This document shows positions 12,944 to 24,467 of a stretch of DNA of 64,000 nt, piece by piece. Where the stretch lies: contig JBANDB010000012.1 of assembly GCA_037576215.1 (NCBI GenBank), positions 62,001-126,000 on the forward strand. Reading direction: 5' to 3'. The notes beneath the pieces were generated by a model, which was given only the letters and a program-made list of their open reading frames with translations, had not been told where the DNA came from and did no database searches. Each line of letters starts with the position of its first letter. Positions within the stretch are counted from its first letter, which is position 1. The DNA comes from Armillaria gallica. Lineage: Eukaryota; Basidiomycota; Agaricomycetes; Agaricales; Physalacriaceae. The translations under genes and the position numbers were made by a program.

Positions 12944-13742
12944 CAGTCATCTGTAAGACATCGCCTTCATAGCTAACCGCTCAGATTCACCCTCACGGTA
13001 TATGGTCGTGGCGCGAACTGCAGGACGACGATTGTTGGTATACTTTGTTTTCCCCCACATCACGATCTGCCACTTTTTTTCCCGTCTCGCATAGCAGGTT
13101 ATACGGTGTGTATGCTGCCAATCACGGCACTCGATGCTGGTGATGGGTATAGCCAGTGAACTCCACGCCAATATCCTCATCCGAGACTTTTCACAATGCA
13201 ACAGCCCTCGAACCCCTTTGCGTTGGTCGAACAGTTACATGGCACATTGACCCGCTAGACTCGCCAAGTGTGACGAGCACAATTTAAGCTGAATTCACCT
13301 CCCAGCTGGCATAGGCGACCACGACAATTCTCATCCAGGTATGATTCTCGTATGTTGTTGCCATTTCATGACTCTGACTTGGAATATGAGGGCAGCTATG
13401 AACTCAGTGCGTGAATATCGTATATCACCGAAACCAGGATGCTGACTTTGAAAGATGGTGAAGCAATAGACTGGTATCGTGCGCTTCCATCGCTTATTTC
13501 TGTCGACTAGTTTTGTGAAGTAGAGATAAAGTAGAGACAACCCGATTCTACCTCGTCGATGTCTGTCAGTTCGGACAAGGGTGGTGCAAACGAAAGGTGC
13601 ATATATGAAGTCGTAATTGACACGGGCGACATGTCCTTTCTTTTCGACCGCTTAAAGACTTGCTCGTGCTAAGGCGCTGAAAGTCGTCATTGATGTTCGG
13701 TGAAGCACAGTCCTTGAATAGAAAAGTGACAAGTACCGGTAA

Positions 13743-15320
13743 CTACATGTGAGGTATGTAAGTGGTCCATTGTACGGCGCAGAGGGCTAATGGGGGCAGA
13801 GAACGTAACTGCAGGAAAGCAAGGATGATAAGTGTAATCCGTGCCACAATGTATAAGATGAGGGCAACAATCATCATGAAGACCGAAATGCAGGTTAAAA
13901 TAAACGCCAAAGCACTAGTTTTATCGTCTCTCCAGGCACGTAAAAATACACTGACCGGCTTCGATGTCCATTCCGCATCGACCCATTCCATGATTATAAG
14001 TATACCAGCAAGGTGGCCTGCTACAAAGAGTCCAATTAAGACTGTGATAGACGAAAGATGCCACAGCATCATTTCGGCATGTGATGGAAAGTAGAATGAC
14101 CAAGCCACACAATGGATGGCCCCAAATAACGATCCTATAACAACCATGTTCACAAAGCGTCTCGGCTGCTGTTCTTCGGTGCCAGAGTAAAATCGACAAG
14201 CGCCATCTCCGATGTTCTCACAGTATCCATCTACTGAACCCTTGACAGTGGTGAACCCTATCCATTCTCTGAACCAGTCCAATCTATGCCTGGAAGATTT
14301 CACAGGGGACGCGGACTCCTCGGGATTGTTTTTGTCCAGCATCGGTCTCGAGTCCGACCCGTCCAAAGAAATATGGTACTTCACGTTAAGCGGCTTATGC
14401 CACCACAAGAAGTACATGATAATACTGAGGCCGGCGAATGCAAGTGCGGTCATTTCGAGTAGCGTAATGGGAAGGTGATGAATTACTCGGGCGATGCATT
14501 GCACAATGAACCAGGATATTTGGAGGATAGAAAAGGTTTTAGACAGCGCATCGCCCTTGCTTTTGTCCTCTATTGTCTCTGCGCTGATAGCCGCCAGCTT
14601 CTTCACCAAATCTGGGTCAGATTCAAGCGCCTTCAGAGTAACAAGCGTTCCCGGGACATCAACAGTTCCAGAACCAGGTGTATCGTCAGGCAGGAATTCA
14701 AGGTTTAGCGACGTGGTGGGATGGGATAAACATGTGTGGAACAATGACGATGATGGCAGGGTGGATGCGGCCTCATCGGCTTCAAGTGGTTGACGAGGGA
14801 TTTCATATTTTGCGGTGTAGTAGAAACCCCCCATACTGAGAAGAAAACCATGGGCCAGCGTCAGCCTTGATTCTTCCATCTGCTCCGTCGAAGGTTGGGT
14901 TGTTGATGCGATAAAAGTATACTTTCCTGTCAGTCTCCATTGTGAGCAGGACAAGCAACTCCTGATGACGTGAAAATACTCACTGTGACGCAACTTCCAT
15001 GCCACAGTAAACTGTTCTGCAGCCCATGCAAGAATAACCTCAGGTGCCAAAATCGTGATAGCTATAATCTTTGCACGTTCAATGGCACAAGAGATCGCAC
15101 CCTTGGTCGTGATGTTACGACCCGGGACATTGGGATGTACAGCAAGCCACGTGCATGCGAACATCGTGGCGAGGCAGCTCCCCATAATACCCCAAACTGT
15201 ACGGTCGTCCTCAGAGTCACTACACGTGGTTTTACCGCCATCATCATTGGGCAACGATGACCCACCGAAGGCGCGAGTGATGAACAGGAGAATAGGGATG
15301 ACCGCAAAACTTTGATGCAT
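13743..15320 (-). CDS. Multi-spanning membrane protein, uncharacterised agaricomycete family
   Basis: The function is unknown. The chosen start (15320) opens a hydrophobic signal-like N-terminus (MHQSFAVIPILLFITRAFG). The open frame extends further upstream to 15482, but that part looks like leader. A 57-bp intron at 14927-14983 is predicted (GTGAGT, CTCAC branch, GACAG). It is a multiple of three and so hidden in the open frame, but the paralogue's 56-bp version exposes it. The spliced product is about 506 residues. Hydrophobic segments include TVWGIMGSCLATMFACTWLA, the 'AITILAPEVILAWAA' block, the 'ISWFIVQCIARV' block, and several near the C-terminus ending in a long hydrophobic stretch. 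Motifs I associate with this family are 'CTWLAVHPN', 'PEVILAWA', 'HGFLLSMGG', 'DKSKGDALSK' and 'YFLWWHKPL'. No stop or frameshift was found. It is the only intact host-like gene in the window. Confidence 0.75.
   Translation of the reverse strand: MHQSFAVIPILLFITRAFGGSSLPNDDGGKTTCSDSEDDRTVWGIMGSCLATMFACTWLAVHPNVPGRNITTKGAISCAIERAKIIAITILAPEVILAWAAEQFTVAWKLRHSEYFHVIRSCLSCSQWRLTGKYTFIASTTQPSTEQMEESRLTLAHGFLLSMGGFYYTAKYEIPRQPLEADEAASTLPSSSLFHTCLSHPTTSLNLEFLPDDTPGSGTVDVPGTLVTLKALESDPDLVKKLAAISAETIEDKSKGDALSKTFSILQISWFIVQCIARVIHHLPITLLEMTALAFAGLSIIMYFLWWHKPLNVKYHISLDGSDSRPMLDKNNPEESASPVKSSRHRLDWFREWIGFTTVKGSVDGYCENIGDGACRFYSGTEEQQPRRFVNMVVIGSLFGAIHCVAWSFYFPSHAEMMLWHLSSITVLIGLFVAGHLAGILIIMEWVDAEWTSKPVSVFLRAWRDDKTSALAFILTCISVFMMIVALILYIVARITLIILAFLQLRSLPPLALCAVQWTTYIPHM
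14927..14983 (-). other. 57-bp in-frame intron of the membrane-protein gene
   Basis: The donor is GTGAGT and the acceptor GACAG, with a CTCAC branch site 16-20 nt upstream of the acceptor. In the paralogue at 3877-3932 the same segment is 56 bp, which would break translation if it were exon. Splicing joins the codon for His-(Arg/Gly)-Lys-Tyr-Thr-Phe in frame in both copies. Confidence 0.75.
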
Positions 15321-18300
15321 ATCACCGATTTGAGGACCTTGACAAGCATGAGGCGGCCGGCTCCATAGCAGAACACGAAATATCCGGACGCACCTGTCGA
15401 AAGATGGAACCGATTCCGAGAAAAGCTTATCGGTACGGGAATGTTCCTGCACGTAAGTTAAATTACTAGACGGAGAGTACAATAACGAAAAGTCTGTACG
15501 GACGAATTCCTTTCCTAGGCTTGAGCTTGCGGATGCGGGGAGAGTTTTTATTGATAATTAATCAACTGAATGAGTGGTTTGGACAGACGTACTCACTGGG
15601 GAAGTAATGGTTCACGAGAGCGATGAAGGTGAGGTCAGGACAAGAGACAGCGGCTGCGATACAATTATAAGAACACACAGACCTGACAGCACTTCCAAGT
15701 GAATGAATAGCCTGTCAAAGCATGATGTATTTCGGAAACGTTATCACTATGATTCTTTGATCACGACGCCCATAGTGCGGCGTAAGAACAGAGACACCAG
15801 TCCTCTAGGACGACATTTATCGTGATGCTAGGCCAACTGTCGACGCCTTGAGTTCTAGAGAGGCTTTTGTTTGGTGTGGACCGTGATATTTGAAGCAATT
15901 TAATGCGTGCTTGATGGGCTACTCTTGAAAGTTCGATATCTGACCACTACATTGGTCCTATGCACGGTAAGAATAACCGGTATGGTGTGGAAGAAATGGA
16001 AGAGATCTATTTAATGAGCGGACCTATGTCAAGCTGGTGAATATGAAGTGTTGCTACGAAGGGCGAGGCAGTCCAGAAATTCTCAGCGCCTGTTTTATTT
16101 CCGTGGTACCTTCCAGAGCAGCATCCAAGTTCGGGCGGTCAACTTGCGGCATAAAAAGGAAGGTGGCCAAAGCTGTGCCGGGGAAAACTAATTAGCCCGC
16201 GCGGTTCTACAACGCGACGTTGTTGAGCCAAGTCGTTACTTCCACATCGGGTGGGCGGCCAAGCAGACGATAACTGTTGGAGTGAGCGAAGGCCAGTATC
16301 GTGTGAAGCCGATTTTGCCTGTAAAGCAGAGTTTAGCTTCGCCTAGGTTACTGACTTTGGCGCAACGTACGAGATAAAGAATCATTGTGGTTGTCCTTAA
16401 TGTTGCGTATGGCCTTTGATAAAATGAGGAGGGTCGTACAAACTTGGAGAATCAAAGACCACAGCAACTGTAGAGAATGATGAGTTCGACATCGTCAATA
16501 TGGAACTGAATAGTACATATGATCCAGTGAGCAAAGATCGTGGGATTCACATCACCGAAACTTTGGCTATCTCGTAGCATATTCAGGGGGTAAAATATCG
16601 AGGACACGCGCTTGCAGCAGGACGAAGTGGAACAGCAATCGACTGATGCTCATAATATCTCGAAGCAGCAGTAAGTGAGAGTAGATCATTGGATGATATG
16701 TGGCATAACATGCAGACCAACTGCACGAGTTCATTGGCACGGAGGAGGGTGCAAGTAGTGTTGGCCAGAGCGGATGGTATGGAAAGTCCCCGAGAAATGT
16801 AGGACCGTTGCCTTGGTACTAGAATACGTGTATCATGGATGCTGGTCTCAGCGAAGGCACAGTAATGTTACACTGGAACCCCTCGTAGAGTCCGAGAGAT
16901 GGAATGGATGGATACGGAAAGACTAGCTGCGACAAACGGAAAACCTCTGTCTACCTGCCCTAAACCACCACGTGATCCGGCCCGAATCCGCCTTGGTCTA
17001 CTCTCGCCTACGCTCCCAACGCGTTCGCCAAGCACATCAGCCAATATTGTAACGAGACGCCAGCTTTTGATAGGCCCCGGTTGTACAGCGCCGGACCACT
17101 TAGTACCGCAGGTGTGTCTTTCTATTTCAAAAATTATTTGAAGAGAGATGAATCAAACTCAAGATACATGCGCCCAACGCTACTAGTACGGAAGTTGGAA
17201 CCGTTCACCCGAGTGATATTTTCCAAACACCTGGCAGTTCATTTGTCAAAACCCAATGATAACAATCAAAGTATCGGGGTTCGGACAAGCACTTTCGGGT
17301 GCTGGTAGTGAATGGATCAACGAGTATTCTACTTCGTTATAACCCTCATCCGATTGCAATAAAAATAAGTATACGCCTCTCCCGCTCATTCATGATGGTA
17401 TCTGTAAGCATGACAATTAGACGCGGCTCAGTTAACAATGAGGAACTCACTATAGTAGCAATATTTCCTTTAACATCCTTCTACTCCTTGCTAGTCCCTA
17501 TCACGCGTCGTGAATGAAACTAGCCAACTTGGCTTGGCTCGTCGCGGTAGCTAAGCAATAACTTGAAGCACCAGCATAAATGTAGCTTAGAGCAGTTCTG
17601 CTCCTTGCGGCGCTGTTCTATACAAGCTGCTTAGGGCTTAGAAAGTCATGTCTTTGAAAGGTGATGAAAGACGAGGTTGCTGGTATTGGAGCGCATGACT
17701 GCGGGTGCCGTGATTAACTCTGCACAGGTTGAAAAATAAATCGACGCAACGCAACATACCAGCTGACAAAGATAAGAAACCGAGGAGGATTACCATCATA
17801 TGATAGTCTGACGAGGAGAAAATAAACAGGAGTCAGGAGAGGTCCTCACCGGGCATCAATCTACTCACAGACGCAAAGGTAGTTGTTCATCGAAAACACG
17901 TCGATTTTATCAACGCTGCGGACCAATGTAAGATCTGGACTGGCAGTCCCTATTATTACTGGCCTTGTATCCCAAATGGATGTTATGGACCAGCTATCCG
18001 TTCAGGTCACTTGTATCACACAGAAAACTCCTTTTTCGTGACCCTCGTTTGCTGACTGGAGGATTGGTCTATCAGCTCCCTTCTCAAAGCGAGGTAGCAC
18101 TTCCATCTCATGATTCCGGTGCTTGATATGGTCCAATATTTTTTTGTAAGGGACGATATGATCATGTCGTTTGTCGGGAAATCCTTCCGACTTGCAAGAC
18201 GAACAGATTATGGGACCTACGGTTTCCCTCGAAGCAAGCTGCGGATATACCAACGATTCTATACTTTATTGAGCCTACTAGGTCGAATCACTATTGCCCT

Positions 18301-18767
18301 CATCTACCTACTGTCACCTCATGCTATCGCTACAATCCGTCCAGCATGATATCCCAGCACCGCGTCTCATCAGAAAGAAAAACGGACAGGTTGAACGTAT
18401 ATTTCATTCTTCGTCCTTTACCACTATCATAATATTGTACTACTAATTAGTCATCGTCTGGTCGTACCGCTCTACGCGCAGTGTATCGCCGTCAAGTAGG
18501 GGAAGATTGTTGAACAGAGAGAGGTATGAGGACCGGCTTGTCTAACATATACAGTGGAGATATACCTACCCGGATTGCCGTCCTATATTCTCGAGCGGGA
18601 TTCAAACCTCGCCATTAGTCTCCCCGATATTTGTGATTTTTGTATGTTACATTGGCCTTGCGAAAGCGTGTTCGTTGTGTGATATCAATATACCACGAGT
18701 CATGGAGTTCTGTGAAAGAACGCCAGAACCCGGCCCGTGGACGCGCGCGCACGTTCCGTGACAAGCC
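15321..18767. other. Gene-free part of unit 3
   Basis: Matches unit 1 in blocks and holds no recognisable gene. An 83-codon minus-strand frame at 18002-18253 with a Cys-x2-Cys pair and several His residues is open here but interrupted in unit 1, so it is at most a remnant. 16633-17080 is specific to this unit and shows no termini or protein similarity that I can identify. Confidence 0.45.
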
Positions 18768-19085
18768 ATGACGGTCACGCTCTTTCCCTTTCCCCAACAC
18801 GCCATCGAGGTAGCCCGAGAAGAGGAAGACTTGGCCTTCCATCTATTACTCGATGCCTACCGCATTTTTCTTGTCAAGGACCGGACAAAATCCAGTTGGA
18901 AGCTGGCGCCGCATAATGGACTCAACACACCCTACCTAGGATTACTGCGAATAACCAAGGCCAGTGATATCAGTTTGTTTTGCTGCGGTCATCCTGATGG
19001 CAATAGATATGATCTACAGCACGAAAAGGAGAGTTGTTCTGACATCACTCGTCGTGTCAGGTGCGTAGTGTTGTTCACCGGTTAG
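18768..19085 (+). CDS. Conserved short ORF of unknown function (possible gene remnant)
   Basis: A 105-codon frame whose central part, with 'LLDAYRIFLVKD', 'KSSWKLAPHNGL' and 'SLFCCGHPDGNRYDLQ', is preserved in the same reading frame at about 9030-9280 of unit 1, despite roughly 15 percent nucleotide divergence. In unit 1 the start region is frameshifted and in unit 0 (1740-1860) it is destroyed. Frame conservation between two diverged copies is the only argument for coding. I do not recognise the family, and it could be one exon of a lost gene. Confidence 0.3.
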   Translation: MTVTLFPFPQHAIEVAREEEDLAFHLLLDAYRIFLVKDRTKSSWKLAPHNGLNTPYLGLLRITKASDISLFCCGHPDGNRYDLQHEKESCSDITRRVRCVVLFTG

Positions 19086-19611
19086 TACACAACTAACATC
19101 TATCAGGTGGATCCACCAAAACCTACTTACTGGCCCCAAGAGCCTCATAGACAGCCGTCCAGATTTCGCAAATTGTTTCCTAGTTGACCTCCCCTTTTCG
19201 CACGTGTTATAATGCACTCAGCGTCGGTTTGTGCCGGTGGATGAATGATGCGGACGATTGAAGGACAAGTTGAAGACGATGACACAGAGACGTGTGTTTC
19301 AGGCCGATTGAAGGATGTGTCGCGACTGTGGCCTCTCAGGCGGGAACTCCGAGATAAGCCTGCAGCGAGGTACGAGCGGAGGGCTTATCGGAGGATAAGC
19401 TAAGCTAGCTGCCCAATGAGGCCTTAGGCACTTATTCCACACATGTACAAACACCACGTCCCAATCCCCAAAGTATTGATCGCGTCTTCTGAGTCCTTCG
19501 ACGCGTCACCAAACATTTCTCTCCTCGTTCGCCAGCACTCAAGCTCTTTATTCTCGCCTCGTCGTTTTATTGAGTCTCTTATTGACTCTTCGAGCCTATA
19601 TCACCATCACG

Positions 19612-20943
19612 ATGTCACAACAACAACAACAGCCATCTCCCCCAAGGAAACCACGCACTCACATCAGTGATACAATCAACAGAGCACTACGGAAATTGTC
19701 ACTGGCTGCGAAACTTGAAAGGAATTGTAAAATAGAGGCGGAGAATCTCTCACGAGAGTCCAAGACCATCAAGCATCTCGACGACCCTGCACAGAACCCG
19801 GATCCGGGATCAGAGACGGCGTCGCTCATTTCCCTCGACGACGATGATATCCAGGCACTCAGGATGCCGACCTTCGCCTCCAACTTCCCCAATATCCCAA
19901 TGGCCATTCAGAAAACCATCGCACAGCTGGAGGCAAAAGAGAAGGACACGGCGAGCAAGAAGAGAGATGCAGGTGACGCCAAACTGACTACAGAGGAGGC
20001 CCGCGATGCAAAACACCGATGCAAGGACACCTCGGCTGAACGACCACATGTGCCGGGTGAGCAGCGTGACGTCGAGTTCGCTGAGATACTCTATGATACA
20101 GATGACGCACTTCTAATCCCGCTACCATTCTTCCTCAACGTCAACCTCCAGTGGTTCATTGACGAGCGTGCGACACTCCCAACGACCAAGACCAACCCTC
20201 AAGTGGGAGAGTCGAAGGGATCCTTCATCATCGATGTGGAGAAGGCATGGTCTTTCCTGCCGTGTAGCACGAAGGAGGCGGACATGACCTATGGGCAATG
20301 GCACGAGGCAGCTGACAACTGCTATCATTTCAATGCAGGACGCGATAAAGTAGGAGAGAACGGGCCATATGCCAAATGGTGGGAGCAGCACTTCGGGTTC
20401 TTTGACGCGCAGATTGACAAGATCGAGCAATATCCGGTGTGGCAATCACTGGAGGAGAAGCTACGCAAAGCCTATCGCAGCCAGCCCACGACTTTCAGCA
20501 GGGATTTCTATGCTGAGGAGTACAGGATGGCCAAACTCGAGCACAGGATGCAACTGCGGTTTGAAGCGGCTCGACCCAAGCAACAACTCACTCAAAAACC
20601 GGCATTCTATCCTCCCTCACGTCCACGGTCCCAGTCGCCCTTTCCATCAGGCAGCAAGAAACCGGCAGCCTCGCCTTCCTGCTGCCTCGCATGCGGCGAG
20701 CGAGGCCACCCACTACGTGACCACTACACGGGAGCTAACCGTACCAAGCCAGCTTGGGTACACGTTAACGACGGTGACATGACACACCCGGACAATGGCA
20801 AGCGTGTCTGCATCGCCTACAACATATACGGCACCAAAAGCACTTGCCGCCACGGCACTGACGTACTCCACCTCTGCTCTCTCTGCGGTAAAGAACACCA
20901 CGCATTTTCCTGGACCTGCCAAAAGTCCCCGCCCCTCCCTTGA
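19612..20943 (+). CDS. Gag-like ORF1 of the DIRS-like element
   Basis: An uninterrupted frame of about 443 codons from ATG 19612, which is chosen because it follows a non-coding leader and starts MSQQQQQ. The N-terminal third is charged and low-complexity. The C-terminal 90 residues hold paired cysteine/histidine motifs (CCLACGERGH, then CSLCGKEHH) that look like nucleic-acid-binding zinc knuckles. A proline/serine-rich linker precedes them. By position and composition it is the structural protein of the element. The end of ORF1 at 20943 is followed within about 50 bp by the RT frame, with no clear ATG for RT. Confidence 0.7.
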   Translation: MSQQQQQPSPPRKPRTHISDTINRALRKLSLAAKLERNCKIEAENLSRESKTIKHLDDPAQNPDPGSETASLISLDDDDIQALRMPTFASNFPNIPMAIQKTIAQLEAKEKDTASKKRDAGDAKLTTEEARDAKHRCKDTSAERPHVPGEQRDVEFAEILYDTDDALLIPLPFFLNVNLQWFIDERATLPTTKTNPQVGESKGSFIIDVEKAWSFLPCSTKEADMTYGQWHEAADNCYHFNAGRDKVGENGPYAKWWEQHFGFFDAQIDKIEQYPVWQSLEEKLRKAYRSQPTTFSRDFYAEEYRMAKLEHRMQLRFEAARPKQQLTQKPAFYPPSRPRSQSPFPSGSKKPAASPSCCLACGERGHPLRDHYTGANRTKPAWVHVNDGDMTHPDNGKRVCIAYNIYGTKSTCRHGTDVLHLCSLCGKEHHAFSWTCQKSPPLP

Positions 20944-20994
20944 TCAATTCCTTGCTGCTGCTACCCCCCCCTTGCTTGACTACAAAGACCTGAC

Positions 20995-22951
20995 GTGCTA
21001 TATTATTCCCGGCCACTATTACACCAGGACGTCCTTTCCTGCTCTAACATTTTCTCACATGTGGTGCACCCCTACAATACCGATGCTTTCGAACATTTAC
21101 TCAATCAGCATGATCTGGCTAAGGCTTACCCCAGATTAATCAATAATCTTCGATATGGATTCCCGCTCGGCAACATGCCAGTTATCTCGCAATCAATTAT
21201 ATTCCCAAACCATCCATCTTGTACCACCCACATCTCAGCGGTTGACGACTACCTGACAGAGGAACTCGCAGCGGGACATATGTCGGGACCATTCTCCAAA
21301 CTCGAGACCGAGAGGATCCTCCGAGGACCTTTCCAATCTTCCCCACTCATCGTCTCGGTGCAGCCACAGCAGTCAGGTACCCCGGACAAGCTCAGGGTCT
21401 GCCGACATCTCTCCAAAGGCTCCAGGCTCCACCCCTCAGTGAATTCCTTCATCGAAAAGGCCGATTTTCCCACATGTTTTGACACTGCCATGAGGGTCGC
21501 CGAAATTGTAAGTCTTCAATTCAATATTGCCACACTAGCTATACAATTCAATTTACAATATACCCTTCGTTATTTCAATACGGCTTTGGCCAACCTGAGC
21601 AATACTTGCGGCGTTCATACAATATTGATGCCCAGCTATACCAATTCCAAAGTTAATTTTACGGTGGCGTCCTCACGTCAATACAACAACAACTTCTTCT
21701 TCATCAATCTAATTCCATGGCAATGATTAAATCACTCACCAATTCATCCAGATTTCGCTAGCCCCGCCTGGCACGCAGGCATGCACTCTCGATATCGCAA
21801 AGTTCCACAGAACTTGCCCAGTCAATCCCAACCACAAGCCTTTCCTTGTTGTCCAAGGCAAAGACGGCGATTTCTACATTGATCATGACCACCCTTTTGG
21901 TGCAGCATCAGCGAGCAGCAATTCCGGCATGATTGCGAATGTGGTTGTGGACATATGGCGGAGCGAGGGAGTATTCCCAGTTCCAAAGTATGAGGACGAT
22001 CTAAAAGCGTTCAGATTCCCTTCCAATACAGGCACATTCTGAGACAGTGATTACACCTATGACTATGACCGTGCCACCATGATGAGCCGAGTAGAGAGCC
22101 TCAATGTCCCTTGGCACACCGAGAAGGGCGATAAGTCCTTTGTCTTCACTACTACCTTCATCGGATTCCTATGGGATATCCCTGGCAAACTCGTTAGCCT
22201 TCCCGAAGAAGAGAGACTTAAATTTCATGAACAAGTCTGCCAATTCCTTGATGCCTTCTCGGGACATTGCTGCTATCTTCTTGATGTGGACAAGATCCAC
22301 GGATCGCTATGCCACGTCGCCTTCGTACACCAGGATGGCAATTCAAGACTCCCTTCACTTTCCAACTTCGCAGCCTCCTTCAAAGGGAACGAGTACATGA
22401 CCTGTTACCCACCACCTTCAGTTTTCACGGATCTGAAATGGTGGCTCGCTAAGCTCTCAATTCCTCACTTCACTCGATCCCTTCATCCTAGAGGGCCTAT
22501 GCAAGACCTTCAGTTATTCGTCGATGCCTCCACCTCTTGGGGTATTGGCATTCTAATCAGTGGCCAGTGGGTGGCATATCAGCTACATCCAGACTGGAAA
22601 ATACCCGGGCGGGATATATGCTGGCTGGAGACAATTGCAATTGAGATACTCGCCTACTTTCTGAGGGCGATGGGCCTACAGAATGTCCACTTGCAGATCA
22701 ATTCCGACAATAAAGGTGCGATGGGGGCCAATGAGAAAGGACGCTGTCCTAATTGGCATATCAATCTTTCAGTCCGTCAAACTTACACTGTATTCTCAGA
22801 ATGTCTGATATCACCTTCTTATCATTACATCGAATCAAAAAGCAATCCAGCTGACCCTATTTCGCACGGAATACTGGGCCAGCCAAACGACCGTATCACC
22901 CACAAGATCGCCTTACCGGCAGAGATCAATACGTCCTTCCTTTATGACTAA
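20995..22951 (+). pseudogene. Reverse transcriptase / RNase H of the DIRS-like element, one nonsense codon
   Basis: Spliced frame 20995-21507 plus 21752-22951. The intron at 21508-21751 (GTAAGT...CATCCAG, 244 bp) interrupts the RT domain and its removal keeps the frame. Recognisable pieces are 'GPFQSSPLIVSVQP', 'LRVCRHLSKGS', the active-site box YEDD in 'KYEDDLKAF', the RNase H segments 'LFVDASTSWG' and 'INSDNKGAMGA', and 'NPADPIS'. A single TGA at 22040-22042 stops translation just after the YEDD box. The true start is unclear, since the open frame begins only with a GTG. Confidence 0.8.
21508..21751 (+). other. 244-bp intron in the DIRS-like RT gene
   Basis: The donor GTAAGT and acceptor CATCCAG, with a CTCAC motif 11-15 nt before the acceptor, bound an AT-rich segment without RT similarity. 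Flanking exons encode '...MRVAEI' and 'ISLAPPGTQACTLDI...', a continuous RT sequence. The open frame runs by chance to 21726 inside the intron. Confidence 0.75.
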
Positions 22952-22976
22952 TCCATTCTGAAAATCATTCTCAGTA

Positions 22977-24467
22977 GTGTGTGCTCCCGATGGACAAAGA
23001 ACGGAGGAACAGCCATCACAACCTTCCTCACCGCGCTGTTCTTTGTCCAGAAACCGACCCAATCCTCATATCTTGGCCAATCAACCACCAGTAACCACTG
23101 CTCGAAACCCATTCCGTCGTTATCAGAGTCTCCCAGCAATCCCACCTGCTTCGTCTTCTGAACAGGCCCAATTACTCGGCCCACTTGCAAATTATCAACA
23201 TTCAGCTGCTCCACGCAAACCCCAACCCAAAAATCAGATCACTCATAACAACTACAGACCAAATGTCAGCGCTGCAGACCGACTCTTCTGCTGGACCACT
23301 CCTTTTGCAATACAAAGACACTCTGAACTATTCGGCGGTTTACCACCTGAACTTGCAGATCATGCACACTCCACAATCCGAGGGGCACTAGCTCCCAACT
23401 CCAAATCATCCTATGCAGCCGGCTTACTCAGATTCACTCAATTTTGCGATAGATGGGGCATCCCTGAATCGGACAGGATGCCAGCATCTTACCCTCTACT
23501 CTGCGCTTTCATTGGAGAACACAAGGGCACTTGAGCGGGTGGATCCATCAAGAACTGGCTCTTGGGACTCAAAGCCTGGCACGATATCAATGATGCTCCT
23601 TGGAACAGCGATCATTGATGGATCAAGATGGCCCGCATTTCAGCAAATAAGGAGGGCACATCCCACAAAAGACCACTACATGCTCCCGTCTCCATAGAAC
23701 ACTTGCTCACACTCCGCAATGCAATCAATCTCTCAGATCCTTTTCATGCCGCCGTATGGGCAGTCGCATTGTGCACTTTCTTCAGATGTCGCCGCTTAGG
23801 CGAGCTTGTCGTCACCAGAGCATCAGTGTTTGACACGAAATACAATGTCTCCCAATCTACAGGTCGGTCAATTCCAATATTAGACGCTACCACATGCTCA
23901 ATTCCATTCTTTACAGCCATAAAATTCCAGGAGACGCGGGGTGATGTCAGATCAGTACATTTCCGCATCCCATGGACAAAGACTACCAAGGAAGATGGGG
24001 CCGCAGTAATCCTGACTGCGAGAGATGATGATCTCTGCCCCCGCCAAGCACTACAGAATCACCTCACTATCAATAGCGATCCTCCCACGGACGCATCTCT
24101 CTTCGCCTATTGCTGAGGGAACACATGGAAGCACATGCTCAAGCACGAATTCCTGGACTTCTGCACTCTGATATGGGACAAGGCATCCCTCGCGCATATA
24201 CATGGCCATAGCTTTCGCATCGGAGGCGCCGTTGAACTTCTGTTGGCAGGGGTGCCTCCCGAGATCGTGGCTGCAACCGGGGGATGGACATCTCTCGCAT
24301 TCCTCCTCTACTGGCATCGCATGGAGGAGATACTGCCACTTAGTACTTCAAAAGCCTACAAGAAAACACATTTCGATGAACTCGCAGCACTTTTCGAACA
24401 ATTCCACATTGCCAATAGCATTCCACACAATCTTATAACCGCTTCCGAAAGTGAGCTGGAGCTATAG
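22977..24467 (+). pseudogene. Tyrosine recombinase of the DIRS-like element, three TGA stops
   Basis: One reading frame runs from about 22977 to 24467 and is interrupted only by TGA at 23532, 23616 and 24114. The N-terminal part has a core-binding-like segment ('SSYAAGLLRFTQFCDRWGIP'). The catalytic part shows the first Arg in 'FRCRRLGEL', the HxxR box in 'HGHSFRIGGAVELLLAGV' and the C-terminal Tyr region in 'GGWTSLAFLLYWHRMEEIL'. These are the signature residues of tyrosine recombinases. Family members I recall have Arg at the second stop ('SRWVQM'-like), consistent with CGA-to-TGA change. Confidence 0.8.

Larger units (their letters stand above)
12944..19351 (+). repeat. Tandem repeat unit 3
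   Basis: Collinear with unit 1 at an offset of about 11.04 kb at the start, shrinking to about 9.85 kb at the end because of indels. It contains the intact membrane-protein gene at 13743-15320. It has its own 450-bp insertion at about 16633-17080 and lacks the equivalents of 5400-6300 and 7612-7826. Its right end at about 19351 is cut by the DIRS-like element; the repeat resumes at about 24946. Confidence 0.8.
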
